DNA from: Paraburkholderia aspalathi
Lineage (GTDB): Bacteria > Pseudomonadota > Gammaproteobacteria > Burkholderiales > Burkholderiaceae
NCBI RefSeq assembly: GCF_900116445.1
Contig: NZ_FPBH01000019.1
Coordinates: forward strand, 62,001-126,000
Reading direction: 5' to 3'
Length of the DNA stretch: 64,000 nt
The position numbers were made by a program, and so were the translations under genes. Below, in pieces: positions 51,352 through 60,670 of this stretch. A model generated the notes under the pieces. It did not search any database, was not told the DNA's origin, and saw nothing but the letters and a program-made list of their open reading frames with translations. Each line of letters opens with the position of its first letter. Within the stretch, counting starts at the first letter, position 1.

Positions 51352-52275
51352 ATGCCGAAGAGAAAAATTGACACGCACCAACATTTCCTGCCGAAGCTCT
51401 ACGTGGACGCGGTTGGGCTGGACTTGCTGAATGCGGCGATGCCAGGCGGCGTGGCCCCAACCTGGTCCGTCGAGGCAGCCCTCGCGATGATGGATGAAAA
51501 CGGAATCGACGAGGGCATCCTGTCCATCTCCTCCGGCCCCACGCTTCCGGATGCGGCCACACTGCTGAGAAAATGCAACGACCTCGCAGCGGAACTCAGA
51601 GCCCGGCATCCCGGACGGTTCGGCTCATTTGCAAGCTTGCCGCTGCCCGACGTTGACGCCGCTCTGAAGGAAGTCAGCTATTGCCTTGACGTGCTGAAGG
51701 TGGACGGTTTCATTGCCTTTACGAACTACAACGGGCTGTATCTGGGGGACGAGCATTTCACGCCGCTGTGGGAAGAACTGAACCGGCGCGGGACCGTGGT
51801 TTTCATTCACCCCAATCAGCCGCCTCACGAAATACCACCGGTCGCTCCGGCGTCCGTGCTCGAGTATCCTTTCGAAACGACACGTACGGCCACCAGCCTG
51901 ATCATGTCAGGGGCGATGAGCCGCTTCAGGAACATCCGGTTTATTCTCTCGCATGCTGGCGGGACCCTGCCGTTTCTCGTCCCTCGCATCGCCCTCTCCA
52001 TTTCCATGATGCCCGCCGTGGCCGAGCGCGTGGGCGACACGTTAGCGGCGGTCAGATCTTTCTACTTCGACACAGCGCTTTCCGCCGGCAACGCGCCTCT
52101 CAGTGCGCTGACGCAAGTGGCCGACCCCGATCACATTCTCTTCGGGACCGACTTCCCGTTCGCACCGACAAGCGCAATCCGGCAGTTCGGGAATGTGCTC
52201 GATAATATCCAGATCCCCGGCATCGAGTTGGACAAGGTCTACGGAGACAATGCTGCCCAGTTGCTTGGGCGCTAA
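51352..52275 (+). CDS. Amidohydrolase_2 family decarboxylase (ACMSD/resorcylate decarboxylase type)
   Basis: A 307-residue metal-dependent TIM-barrel enzyme. The H-x-H is in KIDTHQHFLPK (His 9 and 11). Further ligands lie in VFIHPNQPP and ILSHAGGTLPFL, and the acidic residue in LFGTDFPFAPT. The family includes ACMS decarboxylase and the nonoxidative gamma-resorcylate decarboxylase. Placement directly before hydroxyquinol dioxygenase and maleylacetate reductase makes decarboxylation of a dihydroxybenzoate to resorcinol or a related phenol likely. A hydrolytic role cannot be excluded. The next gene starts 33 bases later. Confidence 0.82.
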   Translation: MPKRKIDTHQHFLPKLYVDAVGLDLLNAAMPGGVAPTWSVEAALAMMDENGIDEGILSISSGPTLPDAATLLRKCNDLAAELRARHPGRFGSFASLPLPDVDAALKEVSYCLDVLKVDGFIAFTNYNGLYLGDEHFTPLWEELNRRGTVVFIHPNQPPHEIPPVAPASVLEYPFETTRTATSLIMSGAMSRFRNIRFILSHAGGTLPFLVPRIALSISMMPAVAERVGDTLAAVRSFYFDTALSAGNAPLSALTQVADPDHILFGTDFPFAPTSAIRQFGNVLDNIQIPGIELDKVYGDNAAQLLGR

Positions 52276-52308
52276 CGGGTTTGCCAACGCGGAGTTCAAG
52301 GAAAGACG

Positions 52309-53193
52309 ATGCGTAATATCAACGAAGAGACCATCACCCAGGCGGTGCTTGCGGCAATGGCCGGCTGTAACAACGACAGGCTGCGCACGGTAATGACCAG
52401 CCTTGTCCAGCATTTGCATTCGTTCGCAAGAGACGTGAAGTTGACCGAGAGTGAATGGGCATATGCCATCAACTTCCTCACCGAGGTCGGCCATATCACG
52501 GACGAAAAACGCCAGGAGTTCGTCCTTCTGTCCGACACGCTCGGTTTGTCGATGCTGGTTACGACGCAGAACAACCGCAAGCCGGCCGAATGCACGGAAG
52601 CAACCGTTCTTGGCCCCTTCTTTGTTGCCGGCGCCCCCGAGTACAGGAACGGTGACGATATCTCGAACGGTGCGGCGGGTCTCCCCTGCTTTGTTGCCGG
52701 CCGCGTTCGGGGTCTTTCCGGAGAACCTGTAGCCGGCGCAGCGATCGAAGTCTGGCAATCCGATGAAGACGGGTACTACGACGTGCAGTACGGAGACTCG
52801 CAGGATCCAAACGTGGAGTTTCAAGCGCGTGGTCGTTTGCAGACGCTGCCAGACGGGCTCTTTCATTTCCGCTCGATTCTCGCCGAGGCCTATCCCATTC
52901 CGCACGACGGCCCGGTTGGCCGAATGCTCGATGCGCTCGGACGCCATCCGTGGCGCCCAGCCCATCTGCACTTCTGGATCACAGCGCCAGGGTACGAGCC
53001 GTTGATTACGCACGTGTTCAGGAACGGGGACAAGTATCTCGACTCGGACGCCGTATTCGGCGTGCGCTCAACGTTGATCGTCGACTGGGTCGAGCACTCG
53101 CCGGGCATCGCGCCGGACGGCACGGCGATGGACACCCCGTTTTATACGCTCGATTACGACTTCGTTCTCAACCCTGCGGCACGCGGGTCATGA
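52309..53193 (+). CDS. Hydroxyquinol 1,2-dioxygenase (intradiol)
   Basis: A 294-residue nonheme-iron dioxygenase. The N-terminal domain NFLTEVGHITDEKRQEFVLLSD is typical of hydroxyquinol and catechol 1,2-dioxygenases. Iron ligands are a Tyr near residue 155 (DEDGYYDVQY), a Tyr near 194 (AEAYPIPHDG), and the two His in RPAHLHFWI near 218 and 220. The sequence FEARGRLQ-like FQARGRLQTLPDGLFHFRSI and the downstream maleylacetate reductase support hydroxyquinol as substrate, yielding maleylacetate. Ribosome site AAGGAAAG precedes the ATG. Confidence 0.9.
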   Translation: MRNINEETITQAVLAAMAGCNNDRLRTVMTSLVQHLHSFARDVKLTESEWAYAINFLTEVGHITDEKRQEFVLLSDTLGLSMLVTTQNNRKPAECTEATVLGPFFVAGAPEYRNGDDISNGAAGLPCFVAGRVRGLSGEPVAGAAIEVWQSDEDGYYDVQYGDSQDPNVEFQARGRLQTLPDGLFHFRSILAEAYPIPHDGPVGRMLDALGRHPWRPAHLHFWITAPGYEPLITHVFRNGDKYLDSDAVFGVRSTLIVDWVEHSPGIAPDGTAMDTPFYTLDYDFVLNPAARGS

Positions 53194-53220
53194 ACGGGCA
53201 TATTCTCGCCGGAACCCGCC

Positions 53221-54294
53221 ATGTCACCATCTGAATTCGTCTATAACGGGCGCGGCACGCGTGTCGTCTTCGGGTGCGGCTCACGCAGCCACATCGAACG
53301 CGAATTGCACACGCTGCAAGTAGGCCGCGCTCTGGTTCTGTGTAGTCACGAGCAACGCACATTGGGTGTATCGGTTGCCGATCAGTTGGGTGTACTCGCA
53401 GCGGGTGTCTTTGATCGAGCTGCCATGCACGTACCGGTCGAACTGGTCACGGAGGTACGCACGGTTGCCACGTCGCTGGATGCCGACTGCCTCATCGCCG
53501 TGGGCGGCGGCTCCGCAATCGGCCTCGCGAAGGGCCTTGCTCTCGAGACAGGTCTGCCCATTCTCGCCGTGCCGACCACTTACGCCGGCAGTGAGATGAC
53601 GCCCATTTTCGGGTTGACCGAATCGGGCCTGAAACGGACCGGCACCGATCTGCGCGTATTACCGAAGACGGTTGTCTACGATCCGGACCTGACCCTGACG
53701 CTGCCAGTCAGCATGTCCGTAACCAGCGGCATCAACGCAATCGCACACGCGGCAGAAGGTCTGTATTCACGCGATGCCAATCCGCTTACCAGCCTGATGG
53801 CCGAAGAAGGCATCGCAGCGCTCGCGCGCAGCTTACCCAAAATCGTCGCACAGCCGAACGACCCATCCGCACGCGCCGATGCGCTTTATGGCGCCTGGCT
53901 TTGCGGCGCCGTGCTCGGAAGCGTCGGCATGGCATTGCACCACAAGCTATGTCATACGCTCGGCGGCAGTTTCAATCTGCCGCATGCGCCCACCCATACA
54001 ATCGTGCTGCCGCACGCCCTGGCGTACAACGCAGGCGCAGTGCCGGATGCGATGAAACGGATCGCACGGGCGCTCGGGCACGACAGCGCGGCGCAAGGTC
54101 TGTACGAACTCGCGCGCGCAAACGGTGCACCCGTTGCACTCAAGGAGATCGGCATGCGCGAAGAGCAACTCGACCAGGCCGCCGACATTGCGTGCAACAA
54201 CGCCTACTGGAATCCCCGTCCGCTAGAACGCGAAGCAATTCGCGCTTTACTGCAGCGGGCATTCGACGGTAGCGCACCCATTGATGGCTTGTAG
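53221..54294 (+). CDS. Maleylacetate reductase
   Basis: A 357-residue iron-containing-ADH-type enzyme that reduces maleylacetate to 3-oxoadipate with NAD(P)H. The nucleotide motif is IAVGGGSAIGLAKGLAL, followed by AVPTTYAGSEMTPIFG. Conserved His residues appear in GMALHHKLCHTLGG and LPHAPTHTIVLPHALAYNA, the region that is diagnostic of maleylacetate reductases against other Fe-ADHs. It starts 27 bases after the dioxygenase stop. The next steps (3-oxoadipate CoA transferase and thiolase) are not in the window. Confidence 0.92.
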   Translation: MSPSEFVYNGRGTRVVFGCGSRSHIERELHTLQVGRALVLCSHEQRTLGVSVADQLGVLAAGVFDRAAMHVPVELVTEVRTVATSLDADCLIAVGGGSAIGLAKGLALETGLPILAVPTTYAGSEMTPIFGLTESGLKRTGTDLRVLPKTVVYDPDLTLTLPVSMSVTSGINAIAHAAEGLYSRDANPLTSLMAEEGIAALARSLPKIVAQPNDPSARADALYGAWLCGAVLGSVGMALHHKLCHTLGGSFNLPHAPTHTIVLPHALAYNAGAVPDAMKRIARALGHDSAAQGLYELARANGAPVALKEIGMREEQLDQAADIACNNAYWNPRPLEREAIRALLQRAFDGSAPIDGL

Positions 54295-54332
54295 AACGAG
54301 TTTCTTTTCAACGTGCCGCAAGGTATTCGCAC

Positions 54333-55016
54333 ATGGCGTCACCTACCCTTCCTGAGGCAAGAGATATCCGGGCACGTCGACCGGTTGAACTGAAGCGTAC
54401 TGAACAGTTGCGCGCGCAGGAAACGCGTTCGGCCATCCTGAATGCGGCTCTTACGGAATTTTCATCGAAGGGTTTCGAGGCCGCGAGCATTCGTAGCATT
54501 GCAGACCGGATTGGGATGCAACACCCGCTCGTCACCTACCACTTTCGTTCCAAAGAAATTCTGTGGCAGGCGGTGGCCGAATATGTATTCGAGCGCGTCC
54601 GGCAAGAACGCGATGCAAGTCTGTCTGGTTTCGGTCCAGCTAGCGCAGTCGATCGGCTCAAGCTGGCATATAGGGCGCTATTTCGCTTCACGGTAGCGTT
54701 TCCCGAGTTCCACCGTTTCATACTTCAGGAATCGCTAGGTTCCAGCTCGCGGCTGCAATGGCTCGCCGATGCTTTTCTGAAACCGTTAATCGGCTGGTTG
54801 CTACCGCAAATCCGCGCCGCCCAGGAGGAACACGCGTTACCCAACGTCGAGCCGATTGTTTTCCACTACATGCTGATTAGTCTGACGTCGACCCTCTCGG
54901 GCTTCGGTCCGGAATTTTCGGCGACCAGCGATCTATCACCATCCGATCCGGCGCTGGCCGAAGAATATTGGCGCACCGTCGAGCAGCTCGTGTTCGGAGC
55001 ATTTGCATCACGCTAG
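54333..55016 (+). CDS. TetR/AcrR family transcriptional regulator
   Basis: A 227-residue protein. The helix-turn-helix (ILNAALTEFSSKGFEAASIR, then IGMQHPLVTYHFRSKEILWQA) is preceded by ~30 polar, basic residues. The C-terminal domain resembles TetR_C of the RutR/AcrR group (FRFTVAFPEFHRFI). It is the last gene of the decarboxylase-dioxygenase-reductase operon, 38 bases behind the reductase, and converges with the HMG-CoA-lyase-like gene. It is the best in-window candidate for the palindromic operator at 62545-62566. Confidence 0.84.
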   Translation: MASPTLPEARDIRARRPVELKRTEQLRAQETRSAILNAALTEFSSKGFEAASIRSIADRIGMQHPLVTYHFRSKEILWQAVAEYVFERVRQERDASLSGFGPASAVDRLKLAYRALFRFTVAFPEFHRFILQESLGSSSRLQWLADAFLKPLIGWLLPQIRAAQEEHALPNVEPIVFHYMLISLTSTLSGFGPEFSATSDLSPSDPALAEEYWRTVEQLVFGAFASR

Positions 55017-55088
55017 AGGGGCCGTATCCCGCAACGCGATATTTGCCGACGCCCACTCAAACGGTCGATCTCCGCTGACACAACAACA

Positions 55089-56006
55089 TCAGTTGAGTGC
55101 CTTGCGCGCTGTCAATGCCTTACCCGCGCGCGCACCATTCTCCCTGCCCATTTGCTGACTCACCCAATCGCCAATCGAAACGACGGCGTCCAGATCAATG
55201 CCTGTTTCGATGCCGAGGCCATCCAGAAGGTAGAGCAGATCTTCGGTCGCAACATTGCCGGTGGCGCCTTTGGCATAGGGGCAACCGCCCAGTCCACCAA
55301 CAGACGCGTGGAACGTTGTCATTCCAACCTGAAGGGCGCCGAAGATATTGGCCAACGCCTGTCCATAGGTATCGTGAAAGTGACCAGCGAGACTCGCCAA
55401 CGGAAACTCCCTGGAAGCGGCCTCAACCACTCGCTGAACCTGGCGCGCCGTACCCACCCCAATGGTGTCGGCAATGTCGATTTCGTCACACCCCAGATCG
55501 CGAAAACGCCTGACCATATCGACGACGGCATCGACACTCACCGCCCCCTGATACGGACATCCGAACGAGCATGAAATGCTGGCGCGCAATCGCAATCCCG
55601 TTTCTTTCGCCGCACGCGCAACCGGCGCAAATCGTTCGAGCGACTCCGCGACAGAACAATTGATGTTGCGAATGGAAAATGCTTCGCTCGCCGCACCGAA
55701 AATGACGACCTCGTCGACCTTACTGTCAATCGCGGCCTCAAGCCCTCTCATGTTGGGTGTCAGCGCGGCATACGAGACCCCCGCTGCGCGATCGATCCCA
55801 GCCATAACTTCCGCACCGTCGGCCATTTGCGGAATCCATTTTGGCGAGACGAAGGACGCCGCTTCGATTCGTTGTACGCCGGCGCCAACGAGCCGATTGA
55901 CCAGTTCAATCTTGGTGTCCGTTGGGATGAACGTGCTTTCCGCCTGCAGACCGTCTCTAGGCCCGACTTCGACAACGTGTACGCGCTTTGGAAGGCCGCT
56001 ATTCAT
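55089..56006 (-). CDS. HMG-CoA lyase family protein
   Basis: A 305-residue TIM-barrel lyase from ATG 56006 (GGAG upstream). ATG 56036 also has a good site. The divalent-metal and catalytic residues are present: VEVGPRDGLQAES (Asp), LAGHFHDTYG (H-x-H) and ATGNVATED (Asn), and the flexible loop GGLGGCPYAKG holds the catalytic Cys. The normal reaction splits 3-hydroxy-3-methylglutaryl-CoA into acetoacetate and acetyl-CoA. Beside CoA ligases and hydratases of an aromatic cluster, it may instead cleave a 3-hydroxyacyl-CoA side chain. That is inference. Confidence 0.85.
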   Translation of the reverse strand: MNSGLPKRVHVVEVGPRDGLQAESTFIPTDTKIELVNRLVGAGVQRIEAASFVSPKWIPQMADGAEVMAGIDRAAGVSYAALTPNMRGLEAAIDSKVDEVVIFGAASEAFSIRNINCSVAESLERFAPVARAAKETGLRLRASISCSFGCPYQGAVSVDAVVDMVRRFRDLGCDEIDIADTIGVGTARQVQRVVEAASREFPLASLAGHFHDTYGQALANIFGALQVGMTTFHASVGGLGGCPYAKGATGNVATEDLLYLLDGLGIETGIDLDAVVSIGDWVSQQMGRENGARAGKALTARKALN

Positions 56007-56095
56007 GCCCTCTCTCCAACGTTCCTGCTGATTCATTGAAAACTCCATTTCGTGGCGAGGGTCGCCTCTCCAGGCGAGACCCTCGTTTCCACTAT

Positions 56096-57850
56096 TTACT
56101 TCGAGAGCACTTGCCCCAGTGCCCGGCGAAGTTCGACAACCGGATCACCAGGCAACGCAAGGCTACGCCAGGCAACATGATGGTCCGGGCGGGTCAATAC
56201 GCAACCACTGTCGCCGATCTCACGCACGCGAGCCCAGTCGCCCGTGTGGTCCGCATAGGCCTGACGCGGACCAATAACGTGTACGTCAATCTTCAACCCC
56301 AGTTCCTCACCGACCTTCGCGGCAGCCTCAACCCAGGCTTCGCCGCCCAGACCTGTGAACAGTACGAATCGCCCATGTCCCGCGAGGTCAAGCGTCGAGT
56401 GTTGGCGTCCACGGGCGTCAAAAACCCAGGCATGCGGCAGACGCGCGCCGGGCCAGGTCGTCGCCTGGTAATACAGCTCACGGTCACGCGTGAATTCCGG
56501 TTCGGCTTGCCCATCGGTCACCGCAGCGCTCGATTGGTAGCGTTGATTCATCTCCACGCCCTGGGCGTCCAGTTCATATCGCTTGAACGCCAATGCTTCC
56601 CGAATTTCGTCCCGCTGTTTTTCGGCGGCCGCCGTGGATCCGCTTCGAGCATGCATATTCGCTTGCAGGACTTCCCCGTCATTCGATTTGTCGATGCCAA
56701 GCGCGCTATAAAGCGGAGCAAATTCGGCAATCGACTGGTTCGCGCGGGTGACGACCTGCTTGGCGATCGGTGCGCGCTCGACCGAATAGGTATCCAGAAG
56801 CGCTGCACCCGCGCGCCCCTTGATGACTTCCGCGAGCTTCCATGCGAGGTTGAACGCGTCCTGAATCGACGTGTTGGAGCCCAGGCCGCCGGATGGCGGG
56901 TGCCGGTGGGTCGCGTCGCCCATGCAGAACACTCGCCCCTCCTGCATGCGGGTCGCGTACATGTTGTTCACTGTCCACGTATTCGCGCCCAGCAGTTCGA
57001 TCTCGAGATCCGGCTTACCCACGAGTTGGCGTGCGATCGTGGTGGCCTTTGCCTCGTCCACAACCGGCGCAGGCTCGTTGATGTCATAGCCCCAAACGAT
57101 CAACCACTCGTGCCACGGCCGAACCATCCGGATCAGGCCCATTCCGATACCGCCCACTTCCGCGCCCGGTTGCATGATTGGGTACAACACTGCCGGGCGA
57201 TGCGCGACGAATTCAGACAGGTCCGCGCGGAACCAGATGTTCATCGATCCCCGCACCCCCATCTGCCCTTCGAAAGGCAGACCTGCATCTTTTGCGACCT
57301 TGGAGTTCCCGCCGTCCGCGCCGATCAGGTACTTGGATTTGACCGTAAACTCCTCGCCCGACAATCGGTCACGGCAGCGCGTGAGAACACCCTCGTCGGT
57401 TTGCGTATGACTCAGATATTCCGTGCTCATCCGCGCTTCAGTGCCTCGCGAGCAAGCCGTTTTAAAAAGCAGCGGCTCCATGAACGTCTGCGGCAAATCG
57501 TTCATCTTCGTCGGACTCGACAATTGACGCTCCGCTCTGGAGAGCGGATGCAGTCCCCAACTGGGCACCCGGCCAATCTCCTCACCGGTCAGGCTTTCGC
57601 AGAAAACCGTTCCGCCCATCAGATCCTGATCCGTCGCGTGCAGGTAGGCTTCCTGCTCCACCTGCTGGCCGAGGTCACGCAGGACCTCCATGGTGCGCAG
57701 GTTCGTGATGTGCGCTCGCGGCGTGTTGGCCAGCCAACGATACTGGTTGACGACCATGTTGTTGATACCGTACGTCGAAAGCAGCGCGGCGCTGGCGGAG
57801 CCGGCAGGCCCCGTTCCGACGATGAGTACGTCTGTGGTTATTTCATACAT
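56096..57850 (-). CDS. FAD-dependent aromatic hydroxylase (TfdB/resorcinol-hydroxylase type)
   Basis: A 584-residue class A flavoprotein monooxygenase. The FAD motif DVLIVGTGPAGSASAALL is at the N-terminus, with LIGADGGNSKVAKDAG (DG motif) and GDATHRHPPSGGLGSNTSIQ (GD motif) further on. A thioredoxin-like C-terminal domain ends the protein. The region GLGSNTSIQDAFNLAWKLAEV is near-diagnostic for 2,4-dichlorophenol 6-monooxygenase and related phenol hydroxylases. With the hydroxyquinol dioxygenase in the cluster, hydroxylation of resorcinol or a 4-substituted phenol to hydroxyquinol is the obvious role. It lies between the acyl-CoA synthetase and lyase genes of the minus operon. Confidence 0.87.
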   Translation of the reverse strand: MYEITTDVLIVGTGPAGSASAALLSTYGINNMVVNQYRWLANTPRAHITNLRTMEVLRDLGQQVEQEAYLHATDQDLMGGTVFCESLTGEEIGRVPSWGLHPLSRAERQLSSPTKMNDLPQTFMEPLLFKTACSRGTEARMSTEYLSHTQTDEGVLTRCRDRLSGEEFTVKSKYLIGADGGNSKVAKDAGLPFEGQMGVRGSMNIWFRADLSEFVAHRPAVLYPIMQPGAEVGGIGMGLIRMVRPWHEWLIVWGYDINEPAPVVDEAKATTIARQLVGKPDLEIELLGANTWTVNNMYATRMQEGRVFCMGDATHRHPPSGGLGSNTSIQDAFNLAWKLAEVIKGRAGAALLDTYSVERAPIAKQVVTRANQSIAEFAPLYSALGIDKSNDGEVLQANMHARSGSTAAAEKQRDEIREALAFKRYELDAQGVEMNQRYQSSAAVTDGQAEPEFTRDRELYYQATTWPGARLPHAWVFDARGRQHSTLDLAGHGRFVLFTGLGGEAWVEAAAKVGEELGLKIDVHVIGPRQAYADHTGDWARVREIGDSGCVLTRPDHHVAWRSLALPGDPVVELRRALGQVLSK

Positions 57851-57969
57851 TCGACACCTCCAATTGTCATGCCTTCGTGCCTCGCCGCTTCCATATACTT
57901 TGGATAACTAACTCAAGGCGAGTGTACGAGTCTCTGTTTTTACGATCCCGTCCGGTTTTCGCTAACCTG

Positions 57970-59706
57970 TCAGGCGGTCTTGTGCTCGGTCAGATTGAGA
58001 TAGCGGATCATCTCCTCACGCATTGCGAACTTCTGTACTTTTCCCGTAACCGTCATGGGCAGTTCGCTCACGAAGCGAATATATTTGGGCACCTTATAGT
58101 GCGCGATCTGCCCTCGGCAAAAGTCTCTGATGTCCTCCTCAGTCGAACCTTCGCCTTTTCGGAGCACGATCCAGGCGCACAACTCCTCGCCGTTTTTCTC
58201 ATCCGGTACGCCAAACACCTGCACATTCTGGATTTTTGGATGCCTGAAAAGGTATTCCTCGACTTCGCGGGGATAGATGTTCTCTCCTCCTCGAATCACC
58301 ATGTCCTTCAGCCTTCCCACGATGTTGCAATATCCATCGGCGTCGATCGTGGCGAGATCGCCTGTATGCATCCATCCGTCAACGATGCTTTCGCGTGTTT
58401 TTGTCTCGTCTTCCCAGTACCCCTGCATCACCGAGTACCCTCGTGTGCAGAGTTCTCCCGTCTCGCCGACAGATACAGTCTTACCGTCGAAATCAACGAT
58501 CTTCACTTCGAGATGAGGCTGGATCCGCCCGACCGTTGTCGTGCGCTTATCGAGCGGATCCGTGGTTCCGCTCTGAAACGACACAGGGCTGGTCTCCGTC
58601 ATGCCGTACGCAATGGTGACCTCTCGCATATTCATCTTTGTCACGACCTGATTCATTGTCTCGACCGGGCAAGGCGATCCGGCCATGATGCCGGTGCGCA
58701 GACTGCTCAGATCAAACGATGAAAAGTCCGCATGCCCCAGTTCAGCGATAAACATGGTCGGCACGCCGTGAAGTGCCGTGCAACGCTCTTCCGAGACAGC
58801 TGCGAGAGTCGCGCCGGCGTCGAATCCTTCGCCCGGGAATACCATCTGAGCGCCAACCGACACGCACGCCAGTACGCCGAGCACCATGCCGAAACAGTGA
58901 TACAGCGGCACAGGAATACACAGCGAGTCGGCTTCGGACAGCTTCATGGCCATACCGACAAAGCGTGCGTTGTTGACAATGTTCCGGTGCGTCAGCGTTG
59001 CACCCTTGGGGCTGCCGGTGGTGCCGCTCGTGAACTGGATATTGATCGGATCCTGGGAAAAAAGTGTTTGCTCGACGGCTTCGATTACCTCACGCCCTTC
59101 GTCACGAAGCATCCCCTCTCCGCGCTGCATGACCGCGTGGAACGACATGACACCGGATACGCGCCAGTCACCCACGGAGATCACCGTGCGAAGGTCCGGC
59201 AGACGTTCGACCTTCAACTCGTCCGGCTGCTGCGACGCGAGTTCAGGCGCAATGTCGAGCAACATCGAAATGTAGTTCGACGTTTTGAAGCTCTCGGCGG
59301 TGACGAGCGCCTTGCATTTCACTTTCCGCAGGGCGTACTCGAGTTCCGACACACGATAGGCGGGATTGATGTTGACCAGCACAGCACCGATGCGCGCTGT
59401 CGCGAACTGCGTGAGCAACCATTCGAACCGGTTGGGAGACCAGATGCCGACGCGATCCCCTTTTCCTATGCCCAACGACAGAAGCCCAGCGGCAAGCTGA
59501 TCGACGTGATCATCAAATTCGCTCCACGTCCACCGTACACCTTGCTCCCGGAATACCACAGCTTGCTGATCAGGAAATCTGCGCGCGGTTTCCCTCAGAA
59601 ACTGGCCGACTGTAGACTCGCTCAACGGAACGTCCGTCGAACCCCGTACGTAGGCAACGCCATCGGCAGGCGCTTCGAGCGTAAGGGAACCGGGTAAAGT
59701 GTGCAT
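57970..59706 (-). CDS. AMP-dependent acyl-CoA synthetase (copy 2)
   Basis: A 578-residue paralogue of the enzyme at 42574-44235. ATG 59706 has GGAGGAGG upstream; ATG 59721 is less good. Motifs are FTSGTTGSPKGATLTH, AYGMTETSPVSFQ, GYSVMQGYW, WMHTGDLATIDADGY and the Lys in VTGKVQKF. The two copies share long identical pieces, for example GENxYPREVEE-like GGENIYPREVEEYL. It is followed by the FAD hydroxylase 119 bases later and preceded by a hydratase, mirroring the order of copy 1. Confidence 0.87.
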   Translation of the reverse strand: MHTLPGSLTLEAPADGVAYVRGSTDVPLSESTVGQFLRETARRFPDQQAVVFREQGVRWTWSEFDDHVDQLAAGLLSLGIGKGDRVGIWSPNRFEWLLTQFATARIGAVLVNINPAYRVSELEYALRKVKCKALVTAESFKTSNYISMLLDIAPELASQQPDELKVERLPDLRTVISVGDWRVSGVMSFHAVMQRGEGMLRDEGREVIEAVEQTLFSQDPINIQFTSGTTGSPKGATLTHRNIVNNARFVGMAMKLSEADSLCIPVPLYHCFGMVLGVLACVSVGAQMVFPGEGFDAGATLAAVSEERCTALHGVPTMFIAELGHADFSSFDLSSLRTGIMAGSPCPVETMNQVVTKMNMREVTIAYGMTETSPVSFQSGTTDPLDKRTTTVGRIQPHLEVKIVDFDGKTVSVGETGELCTRGYSVMQGYWEDETKTRESIVDGWMHTGDLATIDADGYCNIVGRLKDMVIRGGENIYPREVEEYLFRHPKIQNVQVFGVPDEKNGEELCAWIVLRKGEGSTEEDIRDFCRGQIAHYKVPKYIRFVSELPMTVTGKVQKFAMREEMIRYLNLTEHKTA

Positions 59707-59817
59707 GAAGCCCTCCTCCATCGTTACTGCGCGTTTCCGCCAAAAATTCCGCTGTATGGCGTTATGTAGCGGTTGCAATGCCGCCGGCCTCTGTCGCAGG
59801 CCGACATCGAAAACGCT

Positions 59818-60606
59818 TTATTTCCCGTGAAAAACCATCTCGCCCGGTTCTTCATCGCGATCGAACGCCTCGGCTGTGTTCGCGAAACCTCGCGTGGCGT
59901 CCTCCGTGTTGTACAGGTCCATGCACACATCCAGCATGACGGCATCGGCGCCGGGGATACCGCCGCTTGACCACACCTTGAGCAAGGTGCGCGTCGCTGC
60001 GTACGACAGCGTCGGACCGTCGGAGAGCTGCGCGACCAGCTCGGCAGCAACACCTTCGAGCGCATCGGGTTCGGCCACGTGCGTCACAATCCCGAGGTCA
60101 CGGGCCACGCTGCCGGGAATCCCTTCACCCAGCATCGCGAAACGGGACGCGTTGCTACGCCCCACGCGCTCGGCCAGCCGCTGCAGCGCTCCCGCAATGG
60201 GAAGCATCGCCGTCGTGACCTCGACGCACCGGAACACGGCGTCGGTTGACGCCACAATGAAGTCGCAGTTCAACGCGAGTTCAAAGCCGCCGCCAAAAGC
60301 CAGACCTTGCACCACCGCCACCGTCGGGACGCGGAGCGCTTCGATGGCGCGATACGAAGTGTTGACCTCTGCGACGAAGGTGCGAAACCAGTTCAGGTCC
60401 TTTCCTGGCCATTCGCGCACTTCGCCACCGAGACTGAAATTCGGCCCTTCCGCACGAACGACCAGTACCCGGATGTCGCTTTCGCTAGCTTCGTGAACCG
60501 CCTGCCGGAGACACTCTGCAAACCGTGCATCGAGACGGTTGTACGGCGGATTCGCCAGAACGATATTCCCGACCTTCCCGTCGCGCTCAAAACGTATGCT
60601 TTTCAT
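59818..60606 (-). CDS. Enoyl-CoA hydratase/isomerase family protein (copy 2)
   Basis: A 262-residue crotonase, same length as the copy at 41751-42539 and clearly paralogous: VGNIVLANPPYNRLDARFAECL against VGHIVLANPPSNLIAADFADCL, and SSGGIPGADAVMLD against SGGGVPGADSLILD. The oxyanion region is VVQGLAFGGGFELALNCDF. A Glu is retained in CVEVTTAM. It starts 64 bases after the CocE-type gene and is followed by the synthetase. Probable roles are hydration or cleavage of the CoA-activated side chain. Confidence 0.85.
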   Translation of the reverse strand: MKSIRFERDGKVGNIVLANPPYNRLDARFAECLRQAVHEASESDIRVLVVRAEGPNFSLGGEVREWPGKDLNWFRTFVAEVNTSYRAIEALRVPTVAVVQGLAFGGGFELALNCDFIVASTDAVFRCVEVTTAMLPIAGALQRLAERVGRSNASRFAMLGEGIPGSVARDLGIVTHVAEPDALEGVAAELVAQLSDGPTLSYAATRTLLKVWSSGGIPGADAVMLDVCMDLYNTEDATRGFANTAEAFDRDEEPGEMVFHGK

Positions 60607-60670
60607 CGCCTAACCTCACTATTCAGTCAGATTCACCAAGCGTCCGTGACGCTCGGGAATGTTTCGCAAT

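Noticed and set aside
55988..57907. A 639-codon plus-strand open frame over the FAD hydroxylase gene
   Set aside because: It has no recognisable motif and overlaps a gene with complete FAD, DG and GD motifs.
57851..57969. Possible second copy of the 62545 palindrome, suggested by ATACTTT in this gap
   Set aside because: Only one half-site is recognisable. The other arm does not match.
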